Below are positions 63,146-64,000 of a stretch of 64,000 nucleotides of DNA, in pieces. The notes under the pieces were generated by a model. The model worked only from the letters and a program-made list of their open reading frames with translations, ran no database searches and was not told where the DNA came from. The translations under genes were made by a program, and so were the position numbers. Each line of letters starts with the position of its first letter. Position 1 is the first letter of the stretch. Source of the stretch: Cryptomeria japonica (lineage: Eukaryota > Streptophyta > Pinopsida > Cupressales > Cupressaceae); contig NC_081410.1 of the NCBI RefSeq assembly GCF_030272615.1, positions 121,520,640 through 121,584,639 on the forward strand, written 5' to 3'.

Positions 63146-64000
63146 TTGAGTTGGCGCGCATGTAAGCAGGTACTTGCCATTAAGCATTTGCTTTTGCGAA
63201 AATCAAGGCGTGTTTTGCATTTAAGGATTGAGGCTCTTCCCTCTTATCCGTCTGTTTTTGAAAAGCGAAAGAAAAAGGAAGATGACGTATTTTTCTCTCC
63301 CGATTTTAGAATTTTTCTAGCAAAGGAAAGAAGCTTTCTGCCCATAATGGAGTCTGGGGCTGCATCCGCAAGTGTTGTTCCTAGACGTTTCTAGGTTGAT
63401 GTTTTCGAGGAGCTATCCTATTCTGTGCATGCCATCCCTCCAAAGAAGGAGTATCCAAGAACGAAGACCAAGGCAAAATTGATAACTTGGAATGCGTTTG
63501 TTGTTCTGGACTCCTTGGAAAATATTTTCAAATCCAAAGTTCGTAAGCAGCCTAAGAGTCTCAGAGAGGCTACATGCTCCCGGATGCTTCATCACGGAGC
63601 TAACTCCCAATCTGTGGCAGTACATTTATGGAGTGGTGGTGCTCCCCAATGCGTGGTTCCCATGGTCCCAAACTGCCCTGAGCTCATAGCAGCTTGCACA
63701 AAGGTTTTTGATCCCACCTCATGCTCTGTCAACGGCTTCCTCCTGAGATTGCTAGTATCTCGAGAGGCCATTAGGGAGATGATGTGTTGCCCGCTTTACG
63801 AAGCAACAGAGTTTTTCTCAGAAAGCTCAATGGAGGATTTCTGGAGCACCAGGAGGGACGCTTTGACATTCTGTCAAAGCACTCTCAATCGAAGTTTGAC
63901 TTCTGGACTTCCAAAGTTCCCTTCATCCTACAGTGATCTAAGGCAAGAAGACCTCAAGGATATCTCTTCTACCCTGGCATGGTTGTGTGGTCATGACAGC
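63146..64000 (+). CDS. Plus-strand ORF of unknown function, runs off window
   Basis: One frame from 63146 to the last base, 285 codons with a single amber at 63392 (probably a former Gln codon); 202 codons after it are open. An ATG at 63347 (MESGAASASVVPRRF) is a second start candidate. Text: VFEKRKKKEDDVFFSPDFRI, VDVFEELSYSVHAIPPKKEY, LITWNAFVVLDSLENIFKSK, LLVSREAIREMMCCPLYEAT, SESSMEDFWSTRRDALTFC, LKDISSTLAWLCGHDS. No catalytic motif or family recognised. It faces away from the antisense ORF, in the segment where the 3' UTR of a Tat-type element is expected; could be an element accessory gene or a captured host gene piece. Confidence 0.6.

Larger units (their letters stand above)
53414..64000 (+). 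mobile_element. Ty3 element G (Tat/Ogre/Athila type), 3' end outside window
   Basis: Plus-strand element with 5' LTR from 53414 (TGTTCACATTAATTTTCCCG), gag, protease, an RNase H-like domain, RT, RNase H, integrase, and a long 3' region with two extra ORFs. The pol order and gag style fit the non-chromovirus Tat/Ogre/Athila group, known for long 3' regions and extra ORFs. The 3' LTR is not reached by 64000, so the element exceeds 10.5 kb including the 1.2 kb solo LTR H inserted in it. Confidence 0.82.

Overview
The window is plant nuclear DNA made almost entirely of nested, decayed retrotransposons. No host gene, tRNA or rRNA was recognised. Seven Ty1/copia or Ty3 elements, three LINEs, a solo LTR, a small DNA transposon and one retroposed transcript of unknown origin account for nearly all of it. 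LTRs longer than 1 kb, insertions inside insertions, heavy transition decay and lack of genes suggest a large plant genome, perhaps a conifer; this is an inference from style, not from a diagnostic gene.

Layout. 1-5573: copia A (minus), whose 3' LTR lies left of the window, inserted in the 5' LTR of copia B (plus, 5574-11092). B sits in the reverse transcriptase (RT) of a plus-strand LINE, LINE-a (11093-11460). 11461-15844: 3' part of a Ty3-like element X (gag-like relics, repeats, 3' LTR). 15845-about 28262: copia C (plus), interrupted in its RT by a 0.9 kb inverted-repeat DNA transposon (18907-19825) and, upstream of its RNase H, by complete copia D (minus, 20248-26151, target duplication GATTT). 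28290-31470: RNase H end of LINE-a with a poly(A) tail, split by a 1.8 kb retroposed insert R (28511-30326) flanked by 14-bp duplications. 31990-39303: nearly full LINE-2 (minus) with ORF1 and endonuclease-RT-RNase H ORF2. 39838-42464: 5'-truncated LINE-3 (plus) with an exact 13-bp target duplication and a triplicated 5' end. 43325-53413: copia F (minus), interrupted by copia E (minus, 44760-51954) and cut at 53413 by Ty3 element G (plus, 53414 to window end), which itself carries a minus-strand solo LTR H (59060-60298).

How the parts relate. Each LTR element carries gag (with a zinc knuckle), protease, integrase, RT and RNase H, but every one has stops, frameshifts or lost catalytic residues, so none looks autonomous now. 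A, B, C, E and F are related copia families sharing LTR motifs; D is a different, Tnt1-like lineage. G is a Tat/Ogre/Athila-type Ty3 element with an extra RNase H-like domain upstream of RT and, downstream of integrase, a minus-strand ORF facing away from a plus-strand ORF of at least 285 codons that runs off the window. The best candidates for something undescribed are insert R, whose 450-codon acidic coiled-coil protein I do not recognise, and the divergent ORF pair in G.
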